DNA of 64,000 nt from positions 53,147 to 117,146 of the forward strand of contig NZ_JAQVCH010000005.1 of NCBI RefSeq assembly GCF_028689845.1, in the 5' to 3' direction. The notes below the pieces were generated by a model. It searched no databases. It worked only from the letters and a program-made list of their open reading frames with translations, and had not been told where the DNA came from. The position numbers and the translations under genes are program-made. Below are positions 45,345-55,643 of this stretch, piece by piece (positions within the stretch are counted from its first letter, which is position 1; the number at the start of each line of letters is the position of its first letter). The stretch is from Flavobacterium sp. GTDB taxonomy: Bacteria > Bacteroidota > Bacteroidia > Flavobacteriales > Flavobacteriaceae.

Positions 45345-45866
45345 ATGAATACAATTGGAACAATCGACTCAAGTCAATCGGATATTTTGATAAAAATGCA
45401 ACGATCAATCGTGGCCTATTTAGCAGGAACAAGGAATAAATTTAATGGTTTTGTTGAAATGAATAATGAAGAAATTGAAAAAGCTTCTTTGGAGTTTTCA
45501 TTAAATATAAATGACGATAAAACAAAATTAAAGTCTAAAAACCATCAGCTTAAACTAACTGATTTTCCTGAAATTCAAGAAAATCCGATTATTAGTTTTA
45601 AATCGACTTCTTTTCAAAAAGTAAATAAACACATTAATTTTTTAAGAGGAAATTTAACTATTAAAAATGTCACGAAAGTAGTAGAACTAGACACCGAATT
45701 TTTGGGAATTAAGGCTCAAAATGGCGTTAACAAAGCACTTTTCGAAGTAACGGGCGACATCAATCAAAATGATTTTGATTTGGCGTTAACCTCAAACACA
45801 CACAAAGGAATGAAAACAAAAGGGAAGAACATAAAGCTCATCGCTAATTTGGAATTCACCTTTTAA
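45345..45866 (+). CDS. YceI-like lipid-binding family protein, divergent
   Basis: 173-residue protein with the YceI beta-barrel pattern: an opening IGTIDSSQSDILIKM, then a middle with LKLTDFPEIQENPIISFKS and HINFLRGNLTIKNVTK. YceI-type proteins bind isoprenoid or polyisoprenoid lipids. It lacks a signal peptide from the ATG at 45345, so either it is cytosolic or the start is upstream; the frame is open to 45234 but that extension has no clear signal. It precedes the TetR regulator by 12 bases. Confidence 0.65.
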   Translation: MNTIGTIDSSQSDILIKMQRSIVAYLAGTRNKFNGFVEMNNEEIEKASLEFSLNINDDKTKLKSKNHQLKLTDFPEIQENPIISFKSTSFQKVNKHINFLRGNLTIKNVTKVVELDTEFLGIKAQNGVNKALFEVTGDINQNDFDLALTSNTHKGMKTKGKNIKLIANLEFTF

Positions 45867-45878
45867 AAAGCACTAAAA

Positions 45879-46484
45879 ATGAAAGAAAAGATTATTGCAA
45901 AAGCATCCGATTTGTTTTTAAAACTTGGTTTTAAAAGCATTACTATGGATGATATTGCTAGTGAAATGTGTATTTCAAAAAAAACAATTTATAAATTTTT
46001 CGCCAATAAAGAAGTCTTAATTGAAGAAACTACTGCCGCTGTACATGAACAGGTTTATGAATCCATTCATAAAATAACCTTACTAAATTTAAATGCGATT
46101 GAAGAGAATTTCGTTATTAAGAAAATGTTTAAAGAGTTGTTTAATTCTGCCGAAGCCTCTCCAATTTTTCAGCTAAGAAAACATTATCCAGAGATTTATG
46201 AAAAAGTCATGGCAAGAGAAATTAAAGAATGTAATTTAATGTTTATTCAAAATATTAAAAAAGGTGTTGAACAAGGCTTGTATCGAGAAAATATTAATTT
46301 TGTAACCGTTGCTAAATTTTATTACACCTTAATTTTCAATATTTATGACACAGACGTAAGCGAAGAAGAAGCCAAAACCATCGAATATGAAGCACTTGAA
46401 TACCATATTAGAGCCATCGCAACACCTGCTGGAATTGCAGAATTAGAAAATCAGTTAGAGAAATTCAATCACCAATCTATATAA
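45879..46484 (+). CDS. TetR/AcrR family transcriptional regulator
   Basis: 201-residue regulator with an N-terminal helix-turn-helix (residues about 8-50: KSITMDDIASEMCISKKTIYKFF) and a helical ligand-binding domain. It leads directly into tolC-like, adaptor and RND genes on the same strand (8-base gap), so it probably represses this efflux operon and its own transcription; the inducer is unknown. Confidence 0.92.
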   Translation: MKEKIIAKASDLFLKLGFKSITMDDIASEMCISKKTIYKFFANKEVLIEETTAAVHEQVYESIHKITLLNLNAIEENFVIKKMFKELFNSAEASPIFQLRKHYPEIYEKVMAREIKECNLMFIQNIKKGVEQGLYRENINFVTVAKFYYTLIFNIYDTDVSEEEAKTIEYEALEYHIRAIATPAGIAELENQLEKFNHQSI

Positions 46485-46491
46485 TTTTTTT

Positions 46492-47829
46492 ATGAAACTT
46501 AAATTTACGTTATTCCTTTTGTTATTCGGACTAGTAATTAGTGCACAAGAAGGGAAAAAAACCTATTCCTTTTCGTTACAAGAAGCTATTAATCATGCTA
46601 TAGAGTATAATTATTCTTCTATTAATTCAGGTCGCGATATTGAAGCGGCCAAAAAGAGAAAATGGGAAACTACCGCAGCGGGTTTACCGCAAATCAATGC
46701 CTTTGTAGATTATCAAAATAATTTTGTGCTTCAAAAATCGGTTTTGCCAGCGGAAATTGTTGGCGGAAATCCAGGCGAATTTGTTGAATTGGCTTTTGGA
46801 ACCAAACAAAACATGAACTCTAGAGCGACCTTAAGCCAACTTATTTTTGATGGCTCTTATATTGTAGCATTGCAGGCTTCTAAAACATACCTTGAGTTTT
46901 TTGAAAATTCTAAACGCAAAACAGATATAGACGTTAAAGAAATGATTATCAACTCTTATGGAAATGTTTTATTGGCAGAAGAAACGATTGCTATATTGGA
47001 AAAAAATAAATCTTCTTTAGACAAAACACTTTTTGAAACCACACAAACCTATGAAAATGGTTTAGCGGAAGAAGAAAGTGTTGAGCAATTAAAAATTAAT
47101 CTTTCTGCTATTGTAAGTAATTTAAATTATAGCAAAAGACTAAAAGACATTGCCTATAAAATGCTAAAAATCAATCTCGGAATTGAAATTGAAGATGAAA
47201 TTACACTTACCGACAAATTAGAATCATTGAGTATAAGCAACCTTGATTTAGCGATTACAAACACTGAATTTTCAGCAGAGGATAACATCAACTACAGTTT
47301 GAAAAGCAATTTTGTAGAACAACGAAATTTAGAATTAAAATTAGAAAGAAGTAAATATTTACCTTCATTAGGTGCAAATGTTAACTTTGGTTACAATGCC
47401 TTTTCTAATGAATTCACTTTTGTAAACCAAGATCAAAAATGGCTTAACTATTCAAACGTAGGTCTAAATCTAAACATACCTATTTTTAGCAGTTTTGCAA
47501 GAAGTGCTCGAACACAACAAGCCAAAATTGCTCTTGAAAAAGCCAAAACTGAATTAACAGAAGTGGAGCAAACATTAAAACTGGAATATCAAAGTGCTAA
47601 AAACAAATTTGAATTTGATGTAGAACAATACATGACTACTAAAGAAAACCTAAGACTTTCTGAACGTATTGAACGCAAACAACAAATAAAATTTACAGAA
47701 GGTTTGTCTACCAGTTTTGAATTTACAGAAGCCCAACGACAATTATACACTTCACAACAAGATTATTTACAAGCTATGGTAAACATTATCAATAGTAGAG
47801 CCGCATTAGAAAAAATTACAACGAAATAA
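46492..47829 (+). CDS. TolC-family outer membrane efflux protein
   Basis: 445-residue outer membrane channel with a signal peptide (to about residue 18) and the two-fold TolC arrangement: helical repeats with SLQEAINHAIEYNY at the start, GLPQINAFVDYQNNF, and a matching second half (SKYLPSLGANVNFGYNAFS). It forms the exit duct of the efflux pump with the next two genes, 22 bases upstream of the adaptor. Confidence 0.93.
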   Translation: MKLKFTLFLLLFGLVISAQEGKKTYSFSLQEAINHAIEYNYSSINSGRDIEAAKKRKWETTAAGLPQINAFVDYQNNFVLQKSVLPAEIVGGNPGEFVELAFGTKQNMNSRATLSQLIFDGSYIVALQASKTYLEFFENSKRKTDIDVKEMIINSYGNVLLAEETIAILEKNKSSLDKTLFETTQTYENGLAEEESVEQLKINLSAIVSNLNYSKRLKDIAYKMLKINLGIEIEDEITLTDKLESLSISNLDLAITNTEFSAEDNINYSLKSNFVEQRNLELKLERSKYLPSLGANVNFGYNAFSNEFTFVNQDQKWLNYSNVGLNLNIPIFSSFARSARTQQAKIALEKAKTELTEVEQTLKLEYQSAKNKFEFDVEQYMTTKENLRLSERIERKQQIKFTEGLSTSFEFTEAQRQLYTSQQDYLQAMVNIINSRAALEKITTK

Positions 47830-47851
47830 CTAACGAATATCCTTTAACAAA

Positions 47852-49021
47852 ATGAAAAAAATACTCACTCTAACCGTTTTATCGCTTTTAGTATTAAGTT
47901 GTTCTGGCGACAATAAAAAAGAAAATATTGACGCTGTCATCAAATCGAATGATTTAAATAAAATCAAAGCTTCTCGCAAAATTGTTCATGAAGAATACGA
48001 AAAAATTGCTGCTGAATTGGCCAAATTAGATCTGGCTATAGCCGATTTAGATCCAAACAAAAAAGTGCCGTTAGTAAGAACAATCGTGGTAAAAGATTCA
48101 CTTTTTAAACACTATATTGAAATTCAAGGTAATGTAGAAACAAAGGAAAACATCATGATTAGCCCTGAATATTCAGGTGTATTAACACAAGTAAATGTAA
48201 AAGCGGGACAACGCGTTAGTAAAGGGCAAGTGTTGGCTAGAATTGACGATGGAGGCATGGGTTCGCAATTGGCTCAAGCTGAAACACAATTGGCTTTAGC
48301 AAAAACTACTTTTGAAAAACAAAAAAATCTTTGGGATCAAAAAATAGGTTCTGAAATTCAATTTCTTCAGGCCAAAACGAGTATGGAAAGTCAACAAAAA
48401 GCAGTGGCTCAAATCAAATCACAACTTAATAAAACCTTAGTTTTAGCTCCTTTTAACGGAACCATTGACGATGTTCTGATAGAAAAAGGAAAAGTGGTCG
48501 CTCCTGGAATGGATTTATTTCGAATTGTAAATTTAAACAATATGTACGTGAGTGCGAATGTGCCTGAAAATTATATTGAACAATTAAAATTGGGTGCTAT
48601 TGTAGAAGTAAATATGAATTCTATTGGAAAAACTTACCAAGGAAAAGTACGTCAAATAGGGAATTATATCAATCCAAACAATCGAACGTTTAGCATTGAA
48701 ATCGCTTTGCCTAATCCAGATAATTTATTACGTCCTAATCAAGTGGCCATTTTAAAAATTGAAGATTACACCAATCCAAAAGCAATTATTTTACCAGAGA
48801 ATATCATCCAAGAAACCGCCGATGGTAGCAAAATTATTTATGTTATTGATCAAACAAAATCTGATAAAAACACTGTTGCAATCCAAAAAACGATTGAAAT
48901 TGGTTACGCTTCTGGTGCAAATGTAGAAGTAAAATCGGGTCTAAAAACAGGAGAAACCGTAATTACCGATGGTGCAAAAGCCTTAAAAGATGGTGCAGTA
49001 GTAGAAGTAATCAATCGATAA
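47852..49021 (+). CDS. RND efflux periplasmic adaptor (membrane fusion protein)
   Basis: 389-residue lipoprotein adaptor: lipobox VLSCSGDN near residue 18, a coiled-coil hairpin (residues about 145-190), lipoyl-like halves with GVLTQVNVKAGQRVSKGQVLARID and LVLAPFNGTIDDVLIEKGKVVAPG, and a beta-barrel domain. It links the inner membrane RND pump to the TolC-like channel. An N-terminal coiled segment of about 45 residues precedes the core domain. Confidence 0.93.
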   Translation: MKKILTLTVLSLLVLSCSGDNKKENIDAVIKSNDLNKIKASRKIVHEEYEKIAAELAKLDLAIADLDPNKKVPLVRTIVVKDSLFKHYIEIQGNVETKENIMISPEYSGVLTQVNVKAGQRVSKGQVLARIDDGGMGSQLAQAETQLALAKTTFEKQKNLWDQKIGSEIQFLQAKTSMESQQKAVAQIKSQLNKTLVLAPFNGTIDDVLIEKGKVVAPGMDLFRIVNLNNMYVSANVPENYIEQLKLGAIVEVNMNSIGKTYQGKVRQIGNYINPNNRTFSIEIALPNPDNLLRPNQVAILKIEDYTNPKAIILPENIIQETADGSKIIYVIDQTKSDKNTVAIQKTIEIGYASGANVEVKSGLKTGETVITDGAKALKDGAVVEVINR

Positions 49022-49042
49022 CTAGTAGTAATAAAAAACGTT

Positions 49043-52000
49043 ATGAGTATCAATATACACAAAAATTTTGCCATATCCACTTGGGCCATCAACAACAAAA
49101 TGACAGTTTATGTCATTACCGCCATTGTTTTAATTGGCGGATTGATTTCCTATTATTCGATGCCACGGGAGAGTTTTCCCGAAATTATTGAAACCAAAAT
49201 TTATGTCAGTTCAATCAATCCTGGGAATTCTGCCGAGGATGTTGAAAAATTAATCACGAAGCCATTAGAAGAAGAATTCAACAATATTTCGGGTGTAAAC
49301 AAAATCACTTCGAACACGTTGGAAGACTACTCTATGATTTTGATTGAATTTGATGAAGCCATCTCTGTAGAAGATGCTAAACAAAAAGTAAAAGACAAAG
49401 TCGACCGCGTTAAATCGGACACAGAGTGGCCCACCGTTGATGGCGGCGGAAAAGTAGAGCCCAATGTTTTCGACTTAAATATTGCTGAGGAAGTGCCCAT
49501 TTTAAACATCAGTTTAACTGGAAATTTTACATCCGAAAAATTAAAGGAATATGCAGAATATCTCGAAGAACGTATTGAAAGATTACCGCAAATAAAAGAA
49601 GCAGCTATTCGAGGTGCCGAAGATAAAGAAATCGAAATTGCCGTAGACATGTATAAAATGGCTGCTGCAAAAGTGAGCTTTGACGACATTATCAATGCCG
49701 TAAAATATGAAAACAAAACGGTTTCAGGTGGAAGTATTTCAAATAACGGAATCAAGAAAAACATTCGTGTTATTGGAGAAATTAATACTCCCAAAGAACT
49801 AGAGAATATCATCGTAAAAAAACAAGATGGAAATGTTTACTTACGCGATATTGCAACCGTTTCCTTTCAAGAAAAAGAACGCACTACTTTTGCTCGTTCG
49901 TATGGTGAACAAGTGGTGATGCTCGATATTAAAAAACGAAGCGGAAAAAATATGGTGGAAGCCGTAGAAAGTTTAAAACTGATTGTCGAAAAAGCTCAAG
50001 AAAACTATTTCCCCGAAGGTTTATCTATTTCGTATGCGAATGACCAATCCACCAAAACCATTGCACAAGTAGATGATTTAGTAAACAATATCATTTTTGG
50101 GGTAATTTTAGTGATTGGCGTTTTAATGTTTTTCTTAGGATTCAGAAATGCCATTTTCGTTGGATTTGCCATTCCTTTATCGATGTTTATGTCGTATATG
50201 ATTTTAGCCTCATTTGGGGTAACCTTAAACACCATGGTGCTTTTTGGGTTGGTCATGGGACTCGGAATGCTGGTAGATAACGGAATCGTCGTAGTAGAAA
50301 ACGTCTACACGCTGATGAGTCAAGGCATGTCGCGAAAACAAGCCGCAATTGAAGGAATTGGCGAAATTGCATGGCCAATTATTGCCTCCACTGCAACTAC
50401 TTTAGCTGCCTTTTTCCCGTTAGGATTATGGCCAGGCACGACAGGAAAATTTATGATTTATTTTCCAATGACCTTATCGGTCGTGTTGTTTTCATCACTT
50501 TTTGTGGCATTGATTATTAATGCGATGCTAACTTCTGATTTTATGAAAATAAAAGAAGATGAAATGACCAAAAGAGGCTTAATTCGCCTTTCAGGTTTAG
50601 TGGGCGGAATCGGTTTGCTGATGCTTATTGTAGGTTTTGTTACTAAAACGGATGGCCTAAAAGGACTAGGGAACTTAATGCTCTTTTTTGCGGTTATGTT
50701 ATGGATTTACAAATACTTTTTAATTCAAGCTCAAGACTTTTTTCAAAAAATTATTTTAGTTTGGATGGAAAACAAATACCAAACTTTTTTACAATTTGCT
50801 TTAAAAGGGCGGAAACCCTTGTTGTTCTTATTAGGAACTTTTGGAATTTTGATTTTATCTTTTGTTGCAGTAGGAATTGCCAAGCCCAACGTCTTGTTTT
50901 TTCCAGAAAATCAACCGAATCAAATTATGGTTTACATTGAGTTTCCTGAAGGAACCGATATCAAAAAAACCAATGAATTCGTTAAAATTATTGAGAAAAA
51001 AGTATATGCCATTGCCAACAAATATATAGAAAACGGCGAAAACTATATGGTTGAAAGTGCCATTGCTCAAGTAGGAAATGGTTCAGGAAATCCGCAAACC
51101 GATGGCGGTTCAGAAAATGATATGCCGCATCGTGGAAAAGTAACTTTAACCATGCGTGAATTCAAATACCGTAAAGGATTAAATAGTTTAGACGTCATGG
51201 AAGAAATTCGTGCTGCCGTGCAAGGCTATGCGGGTGTTTCGGTCATCGTCGAAAAAGAACGAAATGGACCACCAGCAGGTTACCCAATTAATATTGAAAT
51301 TAAAGGGGAAGATTATAACCAAATGTTGATGGAAGCCGAAAAAATAAGAGAATTCATCAACGAAAAAAATATTGCCGGAATTGAAGAATTGAAAATTGAT
51401 GTCAATAAAGACAAACCTGGAGTAGATGTAAAGATTGATCTAGACAAAGCAGGACAATTAGGCATCACCTCTGGACAAGTTGGACAAACCTTGCGAAGAG
51501 CAATTTTTGGAGAAAAAATATCAACCTATAAAGACGGAAAAGACGATTTTGAAATCAATGTTCGTTTTCCTGAAGCACAACGAAATGATAATAATTTGAT
51601 TTACAATCAACCCATTACGTTTAGAGACCAAGCTTCTGGAAAATTAATTCAAGTTCCTATTGCTGCGATAACTTCTACGCAAAACTCAACAACTTTTAAC
51701 ACCATTAAAAGAAAAAATCTAAAAAGAGTCATTACAATTTATTCTAATGTCATTACAGGTTATAATGGAAATGAAATTGTCGATAAAATTAAATCGGAAT
51801 TAAAAGACTATCATATTGACAAAGAGATGAACTTTACATTCACCGGCGAACAAGAAGAACAGTCTAAAAACATGGGATTTTTAGTGAAAGCATTATTAAT
51901 TGCTTTAGGCGGAATTATTTTAATTTTGGTAGCTCAGTTTAATTCGATTTCGAAACCAATTATTATTATGGTATCGGTTTTATTGAGTTTTGGAGGCGTG

Positions 52001-52516
52001 TTTTTTGGGATGGTTATTTTCAAAAACGATTTTGTCATCATTATGACGATGATGGGAATTATTTCGCTGGCTGGAATTGTGGTCAATAATGCCATTGTTT
52101 TAATTGATTATACGCAGTTGCTCATCGACCGTAAACTAGATGAAAAAGGACTAGATGAAAACGGTTTGCTTAGCAAAAAAGAATACCTTGAAGTAATTGT
52201 AGAAGGTGGTCGTTCGCGTTTACGACCTGTTTTATTAACCGCCATAACAACTGTATTAGGATTGGTGCCACTCGCTATCGGATTAAATATCGATTTCTTT
52301 AATTTATTTATCAACTATAACCCTAATATTTATTTAGGTGGAGATAATGTTATTTTCTGGGGGCCATTGGCCAAAACCGTTATCTACGGATTAATTTTTG
52401 CGACGTTTTTAACGTTAGTCATTGTGCCCGTGATGTTCTTTCTTTTACACAAAGGAAAAATCAAAGTGAAAAAGAAAAAAAAGAAAAATATTGATACTAT
52501 TGTCACAACAAATTAA
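49043..52516 (+). CDS. RND efflux pump inner membrane permease (HAE-type)
   Basis: 1157-residue proton-driven exporter with 12 or more helices and two large periplasmic domains. GMGLGMLVDNGIVVVENVY-type motif (GLVMGLGMLVDNGIVVVENV near residue 404) is the family signature, with SLAGIVVNNAIVLIDY in the second half. Compared with AcrB (about 1049) it has an extra hydrophobic insert around residues 500-560, which adds membrane segments between the halves. Substrate not predictable. A terminator follows at 52524. Confidence 0.94.
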   Translation: MSINIHKNFAISTWAINNKMTVYVITAIVLIGGLISYYSMPRESFPEIIETKIYVSSINPGNSAEDVEKLITKPLEEEFNNISGVNKITSNTLEDYSMILIEFDEAISVEDAKQKVKDKVDRVKSDTEWPTVDGGGKVEPNVFDLNIAEEVPILNISLTGNFTSEKLKEYAEYLEERIERLPQIKEAAIRGAEDKEIEIAVDMYKMAAAKVSFDDIINAVKYENKTVSGGSISNNGIKKNIRVIGEINTPKELENIIVKKQDGNVYLRDIATVSFQEKERTTFARSYGEQVVMLDIKKRSGKNMVEAVESLKLIVEKAQENYFPEGLSISYANDQSTKTIAQVDDLVNNIIFGVILVIGVLMFFLGFRNAIFVGFAIPLSMFMSYMILASFGVTLNTMVLFGLVMGLGMLVDNGIVVVENVYTLMSQGMSRKQAAIEGIGEIAWPIIASTATTLAAFFPLGLWPGTTGKFMIYFPMTLSVVLFSSLFVALIINAMLTSDFMKIKEDEMTKRGLIRLSGLVGGIGLLMLIVGFVTKTDGLKGLGNLMLFFAVMLWIYKYFLIQAQDFFQKIILVWMENKYQTFLQFALKGRKPLLFLLGTFGILILSFVAVGIAKPNVLFFPENQPNQIMVYIEFPEGTDIKKTNEFVKIIEKKVYAIANKYIENGENYMVESAIAQVGNGSGNPQTDGGSENDMPHRGKVTLTMREFKYRKGLNSLDVMEEIRAAVQGYAGVSVIVEKERNGPPAGYPINIEIKGEDYNQMLMEAEKIREFINEKNIAGIEELKIDVNKDKPGVDVKIDLDKAGQLGITSGQVGQTLRRAIFGEKISTYKDGKDDFEINVRFPEAQRNDNNLIYNQPITFRDQASGKLIQVPIAAITSTQNSTTFNTIKRKNLKRVITIYSNVITGYNGNEIVDKIKSELKDYHIDKEMNFTFTGEQEEQSKNMGFLVKALLIALGGIILILVAQFNSISKPIIIMVSVLLSFGGVFFGMVIFKNDFVIIMTMMGIISLAGIVVNNAIVLIDYTQLLIDRKLDEKGLDENGLLSKKEYLEVIVEGGRSRLRPVLLTAITTVLGLVPLAIGLNIDFFNLFINYNPNIYLGGDNVIFWGPLAKTVIYGLIFATFLTLVIVPVMFFLLHKGKIKVKKKKKKNIDTIVTTN

Positions 52517-52523
52517 AAATAAG

Positions 52524-52548
52524 ACCACGTGAAAACGTGGTTTTTTTT
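52524..52548 (+). terminator. Terminator of the efflux operon
   Basis: ACCACGT (52524-52530) and ACGTGGT (52535-52541) form the stem with a 4-base loop, followed by a T run. Confidence 0.85.
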
Positions 52549-52563
52549 ATCTTTCCCAAAAAA

Positions 52564-53130
52564 ATGAAAAAAGCAATCCTTTATATAGTACTTCTGTCTC
52601 TTTTTACTAATTGTCAAAAAAAGGAAGAAACAGAGCTAGTTCGCGTAAAAAACCAATATACATTAGCCATTCCTAAATCGATGTCAAAAGTTGATTATTT
52701 GCATACAGATGCATCCTTGCAATATCAAAATGCAAATACAGATTTTTATACCATTGTGATTGACGAGCCTAGTGATGATTTTAATACGCTAGTTTTACAA
52801 GAAGCCGATTTGAGAGCAACTTATTCACCTGATTTAAAAGGGTATGCTTTGCTTTTAAAAAACAACATTTCGAATACCTTAAAAAAAGGAGCGTTTTCCG
52901 CTTTTGAAGAAACTTCCATTAACGGATTGCCTGCTCTACTCATGAATGCCAGCGGAGAAGTAGATGGATTTATTATTTATTATCAATTTGGTTTTGTGAA
53001 AGGAAAAGAAACCTATTACCAAATTGTAAATTGGACAGACCTTAAACGCAAAAAAGACCATCAAAAAACAATGGCAGACATTATTTCTTCTTTTAAAGAA
53101 TTAGGGAAACCCAAAAAGAAACAATCCTAA
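52564..53130 (+). CDS. Lipoprotein of unknown function
   Basis: 188-residue exported lipoprotein: basic N-terminus, hydrophobic signal and lipobox LFTNCQKK near residue 17. The mature domain contains KNQYTLAIPKSMSKVDYLH and ends in a lysine-rich tail. The start at 52564 is preferred over 52537 because the latter lies inside the preceding terminator's T run. It follows the efflux operon but is separated by the terminator, so it is probably expressed separately. Confidence 0.75.
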   Translation: MKKAILYIVLLSLFTNCQKKEETELVRVKNQYTLAIPKSMSKVDYLHTDASLQYQNANTDFYTIVIDEPSDDFNTLVLQEADLRATYSPDLKGYALLLKNNISNTLKKGAFSAFEETSINGLPALLMNASGEVDGFIIYYQFGFVKGKETYYQIVNWTDLKRKKDHQKTMADIISSFKELGKPKKKQS

Positions 53131-53233
53131 AAATTAGTAGTATAAACTATAAATAAAGGCCAAAATAAAATTCGTAATCTCAAAATTCATTCTGATTATA
53201 CTAAAAAATGAACAAAATCTTGAAACAAAATAG

Positions 53234-53241
53234 TACTTTTG
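53234..53241 (+). promoter_or_regulatory. -7 promoter element of aspS
   Basis: TACTTTTG matches TAnnTTTG, 21 bases before the ATG at 53263. This also argues against the upstream ATG at 53239, which overlaps the box. Confidence 0.6.
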
Positions 53242-53262
53242 CATCTCAAAATTTTACTTGTT

Positions 53263-55014
53263 ATGTATAGAAGTCACACTTGCGGAGAATTAAACATTTC
53301 TCATTGCCAAACAGAAGTTACACTTGCTGGCTGGGTGCAAAAATCAAGAGATAAAGGATTCATGAACTGGATTGATTTACGCGATCGCTATGGTATTACG
53401 CAATTAATATTCGACGAAAGTCGGACTGAGAAATCCGTTTTTGACGCTTCAAAATCATTAGGTCGCGAGTTTGTGATTCAAGTAAAAGGAACCGTGATTG
53501 AGCGAGAAGCCAAAAATAAAAACATTCCCACAGGAGAAATCGAGATTTTAGTAAAAGAACTTACTATTCTCAATGCATCGCAATTACCACCATTCACCAT
53601 TGAAGATGAAACCGATGGTGGCGAAGACATTCGAATGAAATACCGTTACTTAGATATTCGAAGAAATCCTGTTAAAAACAGTTTGATTTTTAGACATCGG
53701 GTTTCGATGGAAGTCCGCAATTATTTATCAAAACAAGGTTTTTGCGAAATAGAAACGCCTTACCTTATCAAATCAACGCCAGAGGGAGCAAGAGATTTCG
53801 TCGTTCCTAGCCGAATGAACGAAGGACAATTTTATGCTTTGCCTCAGTCGCCACAAACCTTCAAACAATTGTTGATGGTGGGCGGAATGGACAAATATTT
53901 CCAAATTGTAAAATGTTTCCGTGATGAAGATTTACGAGCCGATCGTCAACCCGAATTTACTCAAATTGATTGCGAAATGGCGTTTGTGGAACAAGAAGAT
54001 ATTCTAAATGAATTTGAAGGATTAACCCGTCATTTACTAAAGGAAATAAAAGGGATTGAGGTTGACAAATTTCCGCGAATCACCTATGATTACGCCATGA
54101 AAACCTACGGAAATGACAAACCAGATATTCGGTTTGAGATGAAGTTTGGCGAATTAAACGCGGTGACTCAACACAAAGAATTCCCTGTTTTCAATGCAGC
54201 TGAATTGGTCGTTGGAATTGCTGTTCCGGGTTGTGCTTCGTATTCTAGAAAAGAAACTGATGCCCTTATCGATTGGATTAAACGGCCGCAAATTGGTGCC
54301 AGCGGAATGGTTTATGTCAAATATGAACTAGATGGAACCTTAAAATCATCGGTCGATAAGTTTTATGACGAAGCCGATTTAAAAAAATGGGTCGAAATTA
54401 CCAACGCCAAACCGGGTGATTTAATTGTAGTGCTTTCGGGTAATGCCGATAAAACTAGAACTCAATTATCTGCTCTTCGTATGGAATTGGCCACACGCTT
54501 AGGCTTGCGAAAACCTGATGAATTTGCTCCGCTTTGGGTCGTTGATTTTCCATTATTAGAATGGGATGAAGATTCAAAACGTTATCATGCCATGCACCAT
54601 CCGTTTACTTCGCCAAAACCAGAAGACATGAAGTTAATTGAAACCGACCCTGGGAAAGTACGTGCCAATGCCTATGATATGGTCTTAAACGGAAATGAAA
54701 TTGGTGGTGGCTCAATACGAATTCACGACCGCGATTTACAAAGCAGAATGTTTTCATTATTAGGTTTCACACCAGAACAAGCCGAAAATCAATTTGGCTT
54801 TTTAATGAATGCATTCCAATTTGGAGCTCCGCCTCACGGTGGATTAGCTTTTGGTTTAGACCGATTGGTCGCTATTCTAGGCGGACAAGAAACCATTCGT
54901 GATTTTATTGCTTTCCCAAAAAACAATTCGGGTCGCGATGTCATGATTGATGCTCCCTCTGCTATTGACGAAAGTCAATTGAACGAACTACACATCAAAT
55001 TAGATTTATCTTAA
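53263..55014 (+). CDS. aspS: Aspartyl-tRNA synthetase
   Basis: Class IIb synthetase charging tRNA-Asp. From the ATG at 53263 ([10 protein letters not shown]) the 583 residues show the OB-fold ([21 protein letters not shown]), the catalytic motif 2 region [18 protein letters not shown] near residue 220, a bacterial-type GAD insertion (about residues 290-420), and motif 3 [10 protein letters not shown] near residue 535. The upstream ATG at 53239 lies on the promoter box. A 77-residue membrane gene starts 1 base after its stop. Confidence 0.97.
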   Translation: MYRSHTCGELNISHCQTEVTLAGWVQKSRDKGFMNWIDLRDRYGITQLIFDESRTEKSVFDASKSLGREFVIQVKGTVIEREAKNKNIPTGEIEILVKELTILNASQLPPFTIEDETDGGEDIRMKYRYLDIRRNPVKNSLIFRHRVSMEVRNYLSKQGFCEIETPYLIKSTPEGARDFVVPSRMNEGQFYALPQSPQTFKQLLMVGGMDKYFQIVKCFRDEDLRADRQPEFTQIDCEMAFVEQEDILNEFEGLTRHLLKEIKGIEVDKFPRITYDYAMKTYGNDKPDIRFEMKFGELNAVTQHKEFPVFNAAELVVGIAVPGCASYSRKETDALIDWIKRPQIGASGMVYVKYELDGTLKSSVDKFYDEADLKKWVEITNAKPGDLIVVLSGNADKTRTQLSALRMELATRLGLRKPDEFAPLWVVDFPLLEWDEDSKRYHAMHHPFTSPKPEDMKLIETDPGKVRANAYDMVLNGNEIGGGSIRIHDRDLQSRMFSLLGFTPEQAENQFGFLMNAFQFGAPPHGGLAFGLDRLVAILGGQETIRDFIAFPKNNSGRDVMIDAPSAIDESQLNELHIKLDLS

Positions 55015-55015
55015 T

Positions 55016-55249
55016 ATGAAATACGTTATCCGCATCTTGTTTTTCATCATCCTCGGATTGATTGGCTATGGCTATTATATCAAACAAAATGAAGGGCCAG
55101 ATGGCGATAAATGGATTGGTATTGGCATCTTACTCAGTGCCTTAGTGCTTATGCCTATTTTTTTATGGTATCGTTATAAAAATAAGAATTTAGAGGACTA
55201 TATGTTTAAATTCGATAAAAAAAACGAGGAAAACACTGAAAATCAATAA
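55016..55249 (+). CDS. Small two-helix membrane protein
   Basis: 77-residue protein with two hydrophobic helices (residues about 3-20 and 36-52) and a charged C-terminal tail (KFDKKNEENTENQ). Its ATG begins one base after the aspS stop, so it is probably co-transcribed. No family function is assigned. Confidence 0.72.
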   Translation: MKYVIRILFFIILGLIGYGYYIKQNEGPDGDKWIGIGILLSALVLMPIFLWYRYKNKNLEDYMFKFDKKNEENTENQ

Positions 55250-55275
55250 TTTTCATAAAAAAAGAATACTGATTT

Positions 55276-55283
55276 TATATTTG
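55276..55283 (+). promoter_or_regulatory. -7 promoter element of the cold-shock gene
   Basis: TATATTTG matches TAnnTTTG, 52 bases before the ATG, implying a leader of about 48 bases, as expected for a cold-regulated message. Confidence 0.55.
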
Positions 55284-55335
55284 TATTATTTTATAGATTA
55301 CCTTTGGCCATTATTAATTATTTTTTTATTACACA

Positions 55336-55533
55336 ATGCGTACAGGTACAGTAAAATTTTTCAATGAATCTAAAGGTTACGGTTTCATCACAGATGAAGA
55401 AACTGGAAAAGACATCTTCGTTCACGCAACTGGAATCAAAGCTGAAGAGCTAAGAGAAGGTGACCGCGTTTCTTATGAAGAAGAAGAAGGTAGAAAAGGT
55501 AAAGTAGCGGCTCAAGTAGCTGTGATCGAATAA
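55336..55533 (+). CDS. Cold-shock domain protein
   Basis: 65-residue single CSD protein: RNP1 KGYGFIT near residue 14 and RNP2 DIFVHAT near residue 25, in the frame TGTVKFFNESKGYGFI. It acts as a nucleic-acid chaperone. It has its own promoter, a leader longer than most genes here, and a terminator downstream, so it is monocistronic. Confidence 0.96.
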   Translation: MRTGTVKFFNESKGYGFITDEETGKDIFVHATGIKAEELREGDRVSYEEEEGRKGKVAAQVAVIE

Positions 55534-55564
55534 TATATATTATTTAGATTACCGAATGAATGTT

Positions 55565-55594
55565 AACGTCTCGAGCAATCGAGACGTTTTTTTT
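55565..55594 (+). terminator. Terminator of the cold-shock gene
   Basis: AACGTCTCGA (55565-55574) and TCGAGACGTT (55579-55588) with a GCAA tetraloop and a T run after. Confidence 0.88.
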
Positions 55595-55610
55595 ATGTTA
55601 ACCCGCACGA

Positions 55611-55619
55611 ATAGGTCGC
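55611..55619 (+). repeat. 9-base motif flanking the GNAT gene, left copy
   Basis: ATAGGTCGC at 55611-55619; the same 9 bases recur at 56156-56164 on the other side of the GNAT gene, where they form part of an imperfect palindrome. Confidence 0.4.
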
Positions 55620-55643
55620 CCTGTTTCTGTAAAATCAACACCA

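Noticed and set aside
52530..52563. Extended N-terminus of the lipoprotein gene from 52537
   Set aside because: The extension would be translated from the terminator's T run and would disturb the lipoprotein signal.
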